A stretch of DNA of 64,000 bases. Origin: JBBSEX01 sp038239345 (GTDB lineage Bacteria; Acidobacteriota; Terriglobia; Bryobacterales; Bryobacteraceae). The stretch lies in the NCBI GenBank assembly GCA_038239345.1, contig JBBSEX010000020.1, forward strand, positions 31,518 to 95,517. The letters run 5' to 3'. Shown in pieces: positions 1 through 8,124 of this stretch; the stretch's first letter is position 1, and every line of letters starts with the position of its first letter. The notes beneath the pieces are model-generated. The model was given only the letters and a program-made list of their open reading frames with translations, made no database searches and was not told where the DNA came from. A program made the translations under genes and the position numbers.

Positions 1-481
1 TCACCGGTGGTCCATCGTTCTCGCCGATGAGATCGAGGACCCCGCCCATCGCCAGATAATTCACATCATGCCCCGCCAGTTGCGCGTGCAGTCCAGTTTG
101 CCCATAGCCGCTCAGCGCGATGTGAATCACACGTGGATTGCGCTCGGCAAGACACGGATAGCCTAGCTCCAGGCGATCCATTACGCCCGGCCGAAAGCTC
201 TCGATAACCACGTCCGATGTCGCCACCAGTTTCATCAAAGCTTCCTTCCCGCGAGGATCTTTCAGGTCGATCGCGACACTCTTCTTTCCCCGGTTAGTCG
301 TTCCAAACACCGGATTCAGGCCATCCGCGAGCAGCGTACGGGCGTAATCGCCGACTCCCGGTTGTTCAATCTTGATGACTTTCGCGCCGAAATTCGCCAG
401 CCACATCGTCGCGACGGCCCCGGGCAGAAGGCGAGTAAGATCCAGCACCGTTACACCTTCCAGCGCGGACGCGTCGCTCAT
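1..481 (-). CDS. CaiB/BaiF family CoA-transferase, N-terminal part
   Basis: This is the first 160 codons of a family III CoA-transferase; the rest lies to the left of the window. The translation opens MSDASALEGVTVLDLTRLLP and continues through AKVIKIEQPG, the segment with NRGKKSVAIDLKD, and VVIESFRPGVMDRLELGY, all hallmarks of the CaiB/BaiF fold. Members move CoA between carboxylic acids or racemise alpha-methylacyl-CoA; the substrate cannot be told from this half. The family's catalytic Asp would lie just beyond the visible part. The ATG overlaps the stop of the MaoC hydratase by four bases (ATGA), so the two are probably translated together as part of an acyl-CoA pathway. Confidence 0.9.
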   Translation of the reverse strand, partial: MSDASALEGVTVLDLTRLLPGAVATMWLANFGAKVIKIEQPGVGDYARTLLADGLNPVFGTTNRGKKSVAIDLKDPRGKEALMKLVATSDVVIESFRPGVMDRLELGYPCLAERNPRVIHIALSGYGQTGLHAQLAGHDVNYLAMGGVLDLIGENDGPPV

Positions 482-918
482 GCTTTCGTCTTCAACAGCA
501 GCTTGTCGAAATAAACCAGCACCGGCTCATCCTTCTGGTTCAGCACCGTGGTATCGAAGGTGACCACGCCACGCGCGGGCGCTTTCAGCTTCGTCTCAAC
601 TACCGTCTTCGTCACGCGAATCGTGTCGCCGATGAACACCGGGCGTACGAAACGAAGCCTATCCACTCCATAGAACGCGATCACCGTATCGTGCAGGTCG
701 CCCATCTGAATCATCAGGCCGGTGGCGATGCTGAAGATTAGCGCTCCATGGGCGATTCGCTGCCCGAACGGGCCTTTGCGCGCGTACTCCTCATTCATGT
801 GAAGTTCGACAAAGTCACCCGATAATCCGGCAAAGGAGACGATGTCGCACTCCGTCACGGTCCGCCCCCGCGAAGCATAACGGGCTCCCGGCAAATAGTC
901 CTCGAAGTGCAAGCTCAA
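478..918 (-). CDS. MaoC-like (R)-specific enoyl-CoA hydratase
   Basis: A 146-residue single hot-dog domain protein of the MaoC family, which hydrates trans-2-enoyl-CoA or related thioesters in the cytoplasm. The motif GDFVELHMN (about residues 34-42) corresponds to the family GDxNPxH signature with its catalytic Asp and His, and RIAHGALIFSIATGL follows as expected. The start is a TTG: an AGGAG lies six bases upstream, and no ATG is placed before the conserved N-terminus. The stop overlaps the start of the CoA-transferase. The pairing suggests degradation of a branched or dicarboxylic acid, but that is inference. Confidence 0.85.
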   Translation of the reverse strand: MSLHFEDYLPGARYASRGRTVTECDIVSFAGLSGDFVELHMNEEYARKGPFGQRIAHGALIFSIATGLMIQMGDLHDTVIAFYGVDRLRFVRPVFIGDTIRVTKTVVETKLKAPARGVVTFDTTVLNQKDEPVLVYFDKLLLKTKA

Positions 919-990
919 AGCAGTCTCCTGACGTCCAGAAACTATATCAAAGTATCACCCGCTTATCGTTGACTTATCCAGACGCGTGCG

Positions 991-1010
991 GTGTCAGACA
1001 CCTCTGACAC
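991..1010. repeat. Perfect 8-bp inverted repeat in the MaoC/serA divergent region
   Basis: GTGTCAGA-CACC-TCTGACAC forms a perfect stem with a four-base loop. It sits between the divergent starts of the MaoC gene (918) and serA (1107). A second reading, GGTGTC-A-GACACC, is also palindromic. It could be an operator, or a REP-like element of the GGTGTCAG type found dispersed in many genomes. No second copy was noticed in this window. Confidence 0.5.
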
Positions 1011-1106
1011 TATTTCCCGATACGGTCAGCATTGAGCGTCGACAATAACCCGGTTCGTACCCGGAAAGCCTCGCAAGTGGGCGCGTGCGACACTGTTCAT
1101 TAGTCA

Positions 1107-2342
1107 ATGAATAAGACATCCTTGGAGAAGAGCAAGATCAAAATCCTGCTGCTGGAGGGCGTGCATCCGACCGCGGTGGAAGCCTTTCGAGCAGACGGTT
1201 ATACGGAGATCGAATATCATCAAAAATCGCTGCCGGAAGAGGTGCTGATAGAGTCCGTGAAGGATGCCTACTTCATCGGAATCCGGTCGGCAACCCAATT
1301 GACGGCTCGCGTGCTTTCGTCCGCTCCCCGCCTCACCGGGGTGGGATGTTTTTGCATCGGCACAAATCAGGTGAATTTGGATTCGGCGCAGGAACTGGGT
1401 GTCCCGGTATTTAACGCGCCCTTTTCCAACACCCGTAGCGTGGCCGAACTCGTGCTTGCCGAGACCATCCTGCTGATGCGCGGCATCCCGCACCGCAATA
1501 TCTCCGCACACCGCGGCGGCTGGATGAAGACCGCCACCGGATCGCACGAAGTTCGCGGAAAGACGCTCGGCATTGTCGGCTACGGCCATATCGGAACACA
1601 GATCGGAGTGCTTGCCGAAGCGCTGGGAATGTACGTGGTTTATTACGACATCGAAACCAAACTCGCGCTCGGAAACGCGCGGCCGGTTTCGTCGTTGAAC
1701 GCCGTGCTGGAAGCGGCGGATGTCGTAACGCTGCATGTTCCTGAAACCCAACAAACCGCTGGGATGATCGGTGCCGCGCAGTTTGCGAAGATGAAACCCG
1801 GCGCGGGATTTATCAACGCCGCGCGCGGGACTGTGGTGGATATTGAGGCCCTCGCCGCCGCCTTGAAATCCGGCCATCTTGGTGGCGCCGCAATCGATGT
1901 GTTTCCCGAAGAACCGAAAACAGGAGAGGAATTCGAGTCGCCTTTGCGCGGGCTGGAAAATGTAATCCTCACTCCGCATGTCGGCGGCAGTACGGAAGAA
2001 GCGCAGCAAAACATCGGGCTTGAGGTCTCCGGCAAGCTCATCAAGTACAGCAACAACGGGTCCACTCTGTCCGCTGTCAATTTTCCCGAAGTGTCGCTGC
2101 CGGAGTATCCGGGCAAGCACCGTATCCTGCATATTCATCGCAACCAACCGGGCGTGCTGTCGAAGATTAACGCCGTCTTTTCCGAAGAGCAGATCAATAT
2201 CGCCGGCCAATATTTGCAAACAAACGGTAAGATCGGCTACGTCGTAATCGATATCGAGAACATCGAGCGGGAAGACGCGATGATCGTCAAGCGCCGCCTG
2301 GACGAGATCGTGGGCACGATTCGGACGCGTATTCTGTACTGA
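1107..2342 (+). CDS. serA: D-3-phosphoglycerate dehydrogenase with ACT domain
   Basis: A 411-residue SerA, almost the length of the E. coli enzyme, oxidising 3-phosphoglycerate to 3-phosphohydroxypyruvate with NAD as the first step of serine synthesis. The substrate and NAD domains are clear: GIRSATQLT, the Rossmann loop GIVGYGHIG (about residues 153-161), the catalytic Arg in NAARGTVVD, Glu in FPEEP and His in TPHVGGS. The last 70 residues, beginning RILHIHRNQPGVLSKIN, are an ACT domain that in E. coli SerA binds serine for feedback inhibition. The gene is transcribed divergently from the MaoC/CoA-transferase pair and stands alone. Confidence 0.97.
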   Translation: MNKTSLEKSKIKILLLEGVHPTAVEAFRADGYTEIEYHQKSLPEEVLIESVKDAYFIGIRSATQLTARVLSSAPRLTGVGCFCIGTNQVNLDSAQELGVPVFNAPFSNTRSVAELVLAETILLMRGIPHRNISAHRGGWMKTATGSHEVRGKTLGIVGYGHIGTQIGVLAEALGMYVVYYDIETKLALGNARPVSSLNAVLEAADVVTLHVPETQQTAGMIGAAQFAKMKPGAGFINAARGTVVDIEALAAALKSGHLGGAAIDVFPEEPKTGEEFESPLRGLENVILTPHVGGSTEEAQQNIGLEVSGKLIKYSNNGSTLSAVNFPEVSLPEYPGKHRILHIHRNQPGVLSKINAVFSEEQINIAGQYLQTNGKIGYVVIDIENIEREDAMIVKRRLDEIVGTIRTRILY

Positions 2343-2343
2343 T

Positions 2344-3246
2344 TTATTGCCCGGAAATCCGGAAGTTCGTAACCACCCCGTTCACGAACTGCACGCTGAC
2401 CGTCGCTTCATTCGTCCGGTAATCGGCTTCGACAACTTCCAGACCTTCCACAAGTCTGCTGTCGCGAGTAAGAGGCCGGCCGAGCGCCGCATTGACCTGA
2501 TCTTCCGACATACCCTTGCGAACGGGAAGCGAGCGCGGGAGTGGGCGATCCATCACCGGCTCCGATCCATGCGTGGAATTGAAGCGCATCGATGAAAAAT
2601 CGACGTAAGGGGACATAGCGTTCATGAACCCTTCAGGATTCACCACGTCCGCTGGCAGGAAGCGTTGAAACCGTATATTGAAACGTGAACCGGAGTGCGT
2701 CCGATTTTCCATCTCCAATTCCTGGTTTTGGGCGCGCACCTTTGCGGCTTGCATTTGCAATCGGGCTTGCTCCCGCTCGCGCCGGCGGCGAAGGTCGTCC
2801 AGTTCGTCGTCGATGCGCCGCCGCCGATCGGGCTCGGCCACCTCGCGCTCTGCTTCCAGATCTTTCTCATGCCGCGATTTCGGGACGCTGGTGTTGGGCA
2901 CACCGGGCGCCGCCATGACGTCAGTGAAGGTTCCGTATCCGCCACCGCCCAGCTGGAACTCGATGTACTTGTCTTTGAGATGAATTTTTGTGATCGTGAC
3001 GGTATCGCCCTGCCGCAAGCTCACTCCGAAGTGCCTGATAGAATCGCCAACCTTGCGATAATCGACCGGATACTCGCGCTCCGGATAAACGTCGACTCCT
3101 GAAACATCAGCCGGCATATCGAGTTTAACCGTCACCTGCCGGCCCTCAAAAATCCGCCGTAGGGCGTCTTCATTCTGTGCCTGCAGTAAACCGGAGGCGG
3201 CGATTCCGAGTGCCGCTGCTACATGAAAATAGTAAATCCCGCGCAT
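2344..3246 (-). CDS. Secreted protein of unknown function with coiled coil and BamE-like C-terminus
   Basis: 300 residues beginning MRGIYYFHVAAALGIAASG, a signal peptide ending near LLQAQ. The ATG at 3246 was chosen because an upstream extension would overlap the preceding acyl-CoA-dehydrogenase-like gene by about 170 bases and place the signal peptide internally. After a beta-rich N-terminal half comes a charged, Arg/Glu-rich coiled coil (about residues 135-185). The C-terminus contains KGMSEDQVNAALGRP, resembling the SmpA/OmlA/BamE fold's GMxxxxVxxxLGxP turn. The family is not recognised; an envelope role is plausible. It is the last gene of the leftward chain and begins 116 bases after the previous stop. 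Confidence 0.7.
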   Translation of the reverse strand: MRGIYYFHVAAALGIAASGLLQAQNEDALRRIFEGRQVTVKLDMPADVSGVDVYPEREYPVDYRKVGDSIRHFGVSLRQGDTVTITKIHLKDKYIEFQLGGGGYGTFTDVMAAPGVPNTSVPKSRHEKDLEAEREVAEPDRRRRIDDELDDLRRRREREQARLQMQAAKVRAQNQELEMENRTHSGSRFNIRFQRFLPADVVNPEGFMNAMSPYVDFSSMRFNSTHGSEPVMDRPLPRSLPVRKGMSEDQVNAALGRPLTRDSRLVEGLEVVEADYRTNEATVSVQFVNGVVTNFRISGQ

Positions 3247-3362
3247 GCGTGTGTTCTCCGCTGCTGTTATTTTATGCGATTCGTCCGCGCGGGCGATCGT
3301 CTGGTACCGCGGGCTAAGCAACGCCTCTTCGCTCTGGCCGCCACAAGCAAGCTGCGCGGTAA

Positions 3363-4304
3363 CTAAACTTGCTGCTGTTTCAGATCGCGCCCTATTGATT
3401 CCAGATCTCGCTCGGCATGGGACTGCCTTAGATAGAGGTCCAGCTCCTGGTATCGGCGCGAAATATCTTCGTCGAACGCCAATGGGTGCGGTCCATAAGC
3501 GCGTGGAAGGCGCCGTAGTATGTCGGTACACGCTTGTTCCACCAGATGCCGTACCGTCAAGGCTCGAATCCGAGCGCTCGTTATTGTATCGGCACCTTCA
3601 TCGATTTCGCGGCCTGCCGCATCCAGGTAAGAACGCAGCGCCCATACGGCGGCTCGCATGGCTCCCAGATGCGCCAGAGTGTGTGGATCTTCGCGAGTCT
3701 GGCGCAGGGCGTAATCCACCAGTCCCTCGGCGCCGCCGGCCCAGCAAGCCGCGGGTCCACAAGCCCCATGCCAAAATCCAAGTCGATTGACGTACCAGCC
3801 GGGTCCGCCGATTATCCGTTCTCTTGAAACAGAGAGGGCATCGAATGTCGCGGTCGCCGTTCTTGTCTCCCGGAATGCCCCGGTCTTCCAGGCCGATTCA
3901 TCAAAACACACCGAGGCTGCATTGTTTCGAACATCCACGTCGATCAATAGGGCTTCGGGAAAGCCGATTGTTACCAGTGCGCGGTCAACCAACCCGGCGC
4001 CACTGCAAAATCGCTTTCTGCCGCTAATCGCCAGCTGTCCGTCCGCCGACTCCAGCCGTAACTCTTGGCCCGGAATTTCCGACGCCCACACGCCATAGTT
4101 AGCGCCTGGTTGAGGCTCGCGCCCAGCTTCCCCTAGAATCGCCAACGCATCCCAATGTGCTTCGGCAAGACGCGCCAGCCCCAGATCCTGACGTCCAATC
4201 TCCATCAAACGGCGATGGCGCAGATCGGTCTGTCCACTTCCTGGGAGGGGCAGGCGGAAGGCTGCGATTGACCGAAAGCTAGCGAGAAGTTCCTCGCCAC
4301 TCAT
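3363..4304 (-). CDS. Acyl-CoA dehydrogenase-like protein
   Basis: 313 residues with the layout of a short acyl-CoA dehydrogenase: an alpha-helical N-terminus, a middle beta domain with ISGRKRFCSGAGLVDRALV (matching the family's GxKxxxSxA region), and a helical C-terminus. It is shorter than the usual 380 residues and shows no clear catalytic Glu, so it may be a non-canonical FAD protein rather than a beta-oxidation enzyme. Its start overlaps the stop of the glycosyltransferase by four bases. With the upstream genes it forms a four-gene chain of deacetylase, methyltransferase, glycosyltransferase and dehydrogenase, so the substrate may be a glycolipid or small sugar conjugate. Confidence 0.8.
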   Translation of the reverse strand: MSGEELLASFRSIAAFRLPLPGSGQTDLRHRRLMEIGRQDLGLARLAEAHWDALAILGEAGREPQPGANYGVWASEIPGQELRLESADGQLAISGRKRFCSGAGLVDRALVTIGFPEALLIDVDVRNNAASVCFDESAWKTGAFRETRTATATFDALSVSRERIIGGPGWYVNRLGFWHGACGPAACWAGGAEGLVDYALRQTREDPHTLAHLGAMRAAVWALRSYLDAAGREIDEGADTITSARIRALTVRHLVEQACTDILRRLPRAYGPHPLAFDEDISRRYQELDLYLRQSHAERDLESIGRDLKQQQV

Positions 4305-5014
4305 GCCGATACGCCATTGTGGGCGGCAAGGGCATCGGCAAATCCATGCGGGGCGCGGCCGATTCTTCTGCCGCTGGTGATCACCCTAATCTGGCTCACC
4401 GAAGCCTGACGAATTCCCATGGCCGATAGCCGGTTCCATAAGTCGTGATCTTCCGCTGTCGGCAGCTTGTTCCAGCCCCCGGCTCGTAGATAGACGTCAG
4501 CCCTTACGCCAAGATTCGCGCCATGCACATGCGGATGCGAGCCATCCGGCCTGATGAGATATGTCTCGCGGAACCGCTGCTGTACAAAGGCGGCGTGTCC
4601 CTCGAACGTATCGACATCGACCGTTCCGGCAACCGCTTCCACATTCTCCGCCGCAAGCGCTAACTGTTCGCTTAACCAGGTGGCCGGTACACTGCAATCG
4701 GCATCTGTATTGGCCAACCAGCAGCGCTTGCGCGGCCCCCTATATCGCTGCAGTGCCACCTCAGCCGCAAGCGCTCTGGCGCTTCCCACGGCTCCGGCCT
4801 GGGTTCGAACAACCATTCCATCGCCTTGTACCATCTGTTGCGCGATGTTCCACGTCCTATCGGTGGAGCTGTCCACCGCGACTACAATGTCGACGGACGC
4901 GATCCCCGAAAGCAAGCAACGCGCGGCTAAAACGGAGTGCAAGCAACGCGGCAGCAACTCCTCTTCATTTCGGGCGGGGATTAGAACGCAAATATGCCAC
5001 GGCAGCCTGTTCAT
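4301..5014 (-). CDS. Family 2 glycosyltransferase
   Basis: 237 residues of GT-A fold. The N-terminus CVLIPARNEEELLPRCLHSV is the nucleotide-sugar entry strand, VAVDSSTDRT the following turn, NTDADC the metal-binding DxD region, and TAEDHDLWNRL the acceptor-side ED motif. No membrane segment is evident, so it acts in the cytoplasm or at the membrane face. Both ends overlap neighbours by four bases (ATGA), placing it inside a translationally coupled chain with a methyltransferase upstream and an acyl-CoA-dehydrogenase-like protein downstream. The sugar donor and acceptor cannot be predicted. Confidence 0.9.
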   Translation of the reverse strand: MNRLPWHICVLIPARNEEELLPRCLHSVLAARCLLSGIASVDIVVAVDSSTDRTWNIAQQMVQGDGMVVRTQAGAVGSARALAAEVALQRYRGPRKRCWLANTDADCSVPATWLSEQLALAAENVEAVAGTVDVDTFEGHAAFVQQRFRETYLIRPDGSHPHVHGANLGVRADVYLRAGGWNKLPTAEDHDLWNRLSAMGIRQASVSQIRVITSGRRIGRAPHGFADALAAHNGVSA

Positions 5015-5580
5015 TTTGTTTCCCAGCGGTCTAGCCGAAAAGCGGCATGGCGCTCGGAGTGTCCAACCGTTAGATCCGCAAGTGCCCCGAATATTTCATG
5101 AACCCGATCGCCACTCAGCAGGTGATCTTCGGAGTAACCCAGCCAATGCGCCGCCAGCAGCACGCCGGGTTTGCGGATTTTGCCGGCCAATTTCTCCGCC
5201 AGCAGCGTCAATTGCCGCTCGTCGAAGTAATAGCCAATTTCACTCATGACCACCAGATCAAAATCGCCGGCGGGGAGGTCCGGCAGCGCCCCACATGTGA
5301 TTTCGACATTAGACAGGGTCTTACAACGCTCGCGGGCGCTATCCACCGCGGTTGGCGAAATGTCCACCGCCACCACCCGATCGCAAATCGCGGCTAAACG
5401 CTCGGTCAATATTCCGATTGAGCAGCCGGGTTCAAAGGCGCGAGCAAAGCGCCGGTAGTGCAGCGCATCGAAGACAGCTTGGTATCGGCTCTGTTCGTAT
5501 TCGCTGGAAGCGAAATCCCAGGGATCCGATTTTTGCCGGTACTTTTCGTCAAAAAATTCCTGGCTGACTGTGTCCTTCAT
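5011..5580 (-). CDS. SAM-dependent methyltransferase, NodS-like
   Basis: 189 residues of the class I Rossmann methyltransferase fold. FEPGCSIGILTERLA is the SAM-binding motif I, VVAVDISPTAV motif II with the ribose-binding Asp, and FDLVVMSEIGYYF motif IV. The N-terminal SDPWDFASSEYEQSRY is typical of NodS-like N-methyltransferases that act on deacetylated amino sugars in Nod factors. That fits the PIG-L-type N-deacetylase encoded just upstream with a four-base overlap: deacetylation would free the amine, and this enzyme could methylate it. This order of reactions is inference. Confidence 0.88.
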   Translation of the reverse strand: MKDTVSQEFFDEKYRQKSDPWDFASSEYEQSRYQAVFDALHYRRFARAFEPGCSIGILTERLAAICDRVVAVDISPTAVDSARERCKTLSNVEITCGALPDLPAGDFDLVVMSEIGYYFDERQLTLLAEKLAGKIRKPGVLLAAHWLGYSEDHLLSGDRVHEIFGALADLTVGHSERHAAFRLDRWETK

Positions 5581-6266
5581 GCGGTCGCGAAAACCTCAAA
5601 GCGCCGCCGCGCGGGGGCTAACAACCGTTCTGGCAGGATGGGTTCGCCGATCGCCCGCTCCAACTGCGAGCGATGACAGCGTAACGCATTGGCTTTGGCG
5701 GCCAGCGATTGCTCGTCGAGAGGCAAACATTGCAGGCGCAAATTGTTTAATAATGCAACGGTTCCGAAATGCCACGTCCAAAAGAAATAGGAACTAAGCG
5801 TCGCCCCGGCGGCTTGCGCGACCTTTTCAGCGGCACGCCCGCAAGCTTCATGATCGGGATGAAAATCGCAGTGCCAAGGAGCCACAATATGAGTGTTCTC
5901 GCCAACCAGGGAAGTAAGCTGTTCTACTAAATTCCACCCTTGCGATGCCACCGCGCTGTCGGGTAACTCAAACCGAACGATCTTCTCTTTTGGCACACCC
6001 AGACACGACAACGCCTCAGTCTGTTCCCGCCGGCGCAAATCGCCCAGGCCCTCATTTTCCGGATAAGCATTCTCGCCATCGGTCACTGCCGCGACAATAA
6101 CGTCGACACCGAGCCGCCTCTGCGCCGCAATCAATCCCCCCGCGCCCAACGTTTCATCATCGGGATGCGGAGCGACAATCAGGATTTGCTTAGACGGCGG
6201 AATCCAAGCGGGTAAGCCGTGCAACGCCTTAAGCCAAGCCTCTTCCTGCTCCACGGAGACGATCAT
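5577..6266 (-). CDS. PIG-L family N-deacetylase
   Basis: 229 residues of the LmbE/PIG-L family, zinc enzymes that remove acetyl groups from GlcNAc-containing lipids or small molecules such as mycothiol and bacillithiol precursors. The metal site is visible as APHPDDETLG (about residues 31-40) and FHPDHEACG (about 145-153). It is the first gene of the leftward four-gene overlapping chain, about 160 bases from the tRNA-Val gene that precedes it on the same strand. Mycothiol and bacillithiol pathways would need other partner genes that are not seen here, so a cell-surface or lipid-linked amino sugar is the better guess. Confidence 0.92.
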   Translation of the reverse strand: MIVSVEQEEAWLKALHGLPAWIPPSKQILIVAPHPDDETLGAGGLIAAQRRLGVDVIVAAVTDGENAYPENEGLGDLRRREQTEALSCLGVPKEKIVRFELPDSAVASQGWNLVEQLTSLVGENTHIVAPWHCDFHPDHEACGRAAEKVAQAAGATLSSYFFWTWHFGTVALLNNLRLQCLPLDEQSLAAKANALRCHRSQLERAIGEPILPERLLAPARRRFEVFATA

Positions 6267-6341
6267 TAACGGTACGTCCTTACGGGTAGATTCGACCTAG
6301 GGAAGGCTGGATTTAGAATAACGTTTGCGGGATGTGTGCAC

Positions 6342-6366
6342 GATGGTGGGCCCGGCGGAACCCGAA
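6342..6366 (-). repeat. Decayed copy of the tRNA-Val 3' end
   Basis: Twenty-five bases that match 22 of 25 with the 3' end of the neighbouring tRNA-Val (6425-6449), including the acceptor strand, discriminator and CCA. The three differences are all transitions. The rest of a tRNA is absent. It could be the relic of an attachment site left by an integrated element, or the stump of a tandem tRNA copy. Confidence 0.65.
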
Positions 6367-6426
6367 AAGTAGCGATGGCAATTGAGTCAATGATTGCCAA
6401 GAGATTTCAAGATGATGAAAGCAGGA

Positions 6427-6503
6427 TGGTGGGCCCGACAGAACTCGAATCTGTGACCTCTACCGTGTCAAGGTAGCGCTCTAACCAACTGAGCTACGGG
6501 CCC
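6427..6503 (-). tRNA. tRNA-Val (GAC anticodon)
   Basis: A 77-base cloverleaf with encoded CCA. The acceptor stem pairs GGGCCCG with CGGGCCC; the D arm contains AGCTCAGTTGGTTAGAGC. The anticodon stem CTACC/GGTAG encloses loop TTGACAC, giving anticodon GAC (valine, GUC). The T arm is ACAGA-TTCGAGT-TCTGT. Confidence 0.97.
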
Positions 6504-6524
6504 GCGTGAGGTCTGAAAATTAGG

Positions 6525-7316
6525 TTACCACAAAACCATCGGAATGCCGCGCAGCGCTTGCAATAGAAAATAGGTTGTACCCGACACATAAATGACGAAA
6601 AATGTGAACAACGCCGTCAACTGCATCGCCGTCCGATCCTGTCGCTGGGATAGCAGCCACCCGGCGATGGGAAAGATCTGCAGTGCATGCATACCCAGAA
6701 AATGCGCCACGCGCAGATCGCCGGCGCGGGTGCTCCAGTTAACGAAGGGAAGCCCGGGGCCACCGTCCGCCGCCCCTACCGTATGCGCAGAATGCCCAAC
6801 CATCACCAGGCCTTCCATCGTGAAGATCACGAACAGCAGTAAGCCGAGACGGATGCCCCACAGGTGTGCCGAGGCCAGGGCCGGCACCCGCCGCAGGAAT
6901 AAGAGCAACAGATATGCCGCCAGTAGCGTGCTGTTCACAATCGCGATCCCCATCAAGGTAAAAACCGCCGCGTCAAACGCATTCTTGACATTGAAATGGG
7001 ATGTCGTGCCGCGAAAGGCCTGCATGTCGATACAGACGATTTCGATCATCATCGATACCGCGATTCCCCACCCGATTATCGAAACGGCCCGGCGTTTATC
7101 TGCAACGTAGCGCAGTAACAACGCCACGGTCACCGTGTAGATGACGATGGAGATTTCAAATTTCATCGGCTTGATCCAGGCGTTCAATCCGAGGATCGTG
7201 CGCGCATCGAACATCGCCGCTGCGGCGGATAACAACAGGAGAGCGAAGTTGATCCAGGCCGTGATCGCCAGCGGAGGGCTTACTCGAAAAACTTCGCGAA
7301 TATAGCGGCTGTTCAT
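6525..7316 (-). CDS. Multi-pass membrane protein of unknown function
   Basis: 263 residues with about seven to eight hydrophobic helices. The start is taken at MNSRYIREVF because its ATG overlaps the stop of the ABA4-like gene as ATGA; a longer reading frame would run back into that gene. Visible segments include WINFALLLLSAAAAMF, FEISIVIYTVTVALLL and LFTFFVIYVSGTTYFL. Conserved-looking polar residues (LNAWIKPMKFE; MVGHSAHTVG; HFLGMHALQ) lie at helix ends and could bind a cofactor or metal. The family is not recognised. It is the last gene of the kinase/sulfite-oxidase/rhodanese/ABA4 chain. Confidence 0.75.
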   Translation of the reverse strand: MNSRYIREVFRVSPPLAITAWINFALLLLSAAAAMFDARTILGLNAWIKPMKFEISIVIYTVTVALLLRYVADKRRAVSIIGWGIAVSMMIEIVCIDMQAFRGTTSHFNVKNAFDAAVFTLMGIAIVNSTLLAAYLLLLFLRRVPALASAHLWGIRLGLLLFVIFTMEGLVMVGHSAHTVGAADGGPGLPFVNWSTRAGDLRVAHFLGMHALQIFPIAGWLLSQRQDRTAMQLTALFTFFVIYVSGTTYFLLQALRGIPMVLW

Positions 7317-7735
7317 TCCGGATCGATACGCCGGCGTAACACGTAACGTAGTAAAAGGTATGAAAATAGTCCGGCTGGTCCCAACATGAACGTCAGTAAC
7401 AAACACGGCGCCACCAACCATCGGGAAATGCCGAGGCGCAGCGCATCGCGAGCTTCCCAGCCGCCAACGAAAAGATCAAACGCCAAATAATGGACCCAGC
7501 CCGCGAGCAGCACGGCGGGACTCTGAAACAGCATCGCAACTTGCGCCAACGATCCGAAACCGCCACCTTGTCCGCGATTCGTTGCGAACAGCGCGATGTA
7601 CACCATGCCCAACAGAACCGGCGTAAGGAAGGCCGTAGCGCGCTGCGTCCACTTCCATTGCGGAATGAAAATAAGCAGCATCCAACCAGGAAGAACCAGG
7701 AAGTTGCAAACCGAGAATATCGATTCGAGGCTCAT
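7313..7735 (-). CDS. ABA4-like membrane protein
   Basis: 140 residues with four transmembrane helices. The sequence runs from MSLESIFSVCNFLVLPGWML through MLFQSPAVLLAGWVHYLAFDLFVGGW to FMLGPAGLFSYLLLRY. This is the pattern of the ABA4/DUF4281 family, named for a plant protein needed for neoxanthin synthesis; bacterial members have no proven role. It begins 12 bases after the rhodanese stop and overlaps the next membrane gene by four bases. Confidence 0.82.
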   Translation of the reverse strand: MSLESIFSVCNFLVLPGWMLLIFIPQWKWTQRATAFLTPVLLGMVYIALFATNRGQGGGFGSLAQVAMLFQSPAVLLAGWVHYLAFDLFVGGWEARDALRLGISRWLVAPCLLLTFMLGPAGLFSYLLLRYVLRRRIDPE

Positions 7736-7747
7736 TGCTCCCCTTGT

Positions 7748-8086
7748 CTAATATCGAGGAATCGAGCCGTCGATTTCGATACTCCAGCGGTCGATTCCAC
7801 CAGCCATGCTCTGGCAGCTTTCGACGCCCTGATTGCGCAGCCAATTCACCACCTGCAGACTGCGTGCCCCGTGGTGGCAAAGAACAATCAGCGGGGCTTC
7901 GTCGGCCTGCCCCTCCAGGGTTTGTAAGGATGCGGGAACCGTATTCATGGGAATCAGCACAGCCCCATCGATGCGCGCTATCTGATGTTCAAACGGTTCA
8001 CGAACGTCAATCAGGTGCAGCTTGGCTCCGCCGTCGAGCGCCGTCTTTACCTCGGCCGGCGTGATTTCAAATGGCAGTTGGGGCAT
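7748..8086 (-). CDS. Single-domain rhodanese (sulfurtransferase)
   Basis: A 112-residue rhodanese domain. LHLIDVREPFEHQIARIDGA is the structural N-terminal motif, and the active-site loop CHHGARS places the sulfur-carrying cysteine at residue 70. The C-terminal segment MAGGIDRWSIEID is also typical. There is no signal peptide, so it should be cytoplasmic. It lies 38 bases after the sulfite-oxidase-type gene in the same direction. A persulfide carrier next to a sulfite dehydrogenase points to sulfur oxidation or detoxification, though this is contextual inference. Confidence 0.92.
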   Translation of the reverse strand: MPQLPFEITPAEVKTALDGGAKLHLIDVREPFEHQIARIDGAVLIPMNTVPASLQTLEGQADEAPLIVLCHHGARSLQVVNWLRNQGVESCQSMAGGIDRWSIEIDGSIPRY

Positions 8087-8124
8087 CTTAATTAATTGTC
8101 ACGGAAGATCTTCCCAGCCATCGC

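Noticed and set aside
1104..2219. 371-codon minus-strand frame opposite serA
   Set aside because: It is the antisense of a clear SerA; its translation is Arg/His-rich with no family motif.
2344..3531. Longer 395-residue version of the coiled-coil protein
   Set aside because: The extension overlaps the dehydrogenase-like gene and puts the signal peptide in the middle.
5577..6266. Mycothiol or bacillithiol pathway from the PIG-L gene
   Set aside because: No partner ligase or glycosyltransferase of those pathways is recognisable; the neighbouring enzymes point to another product.
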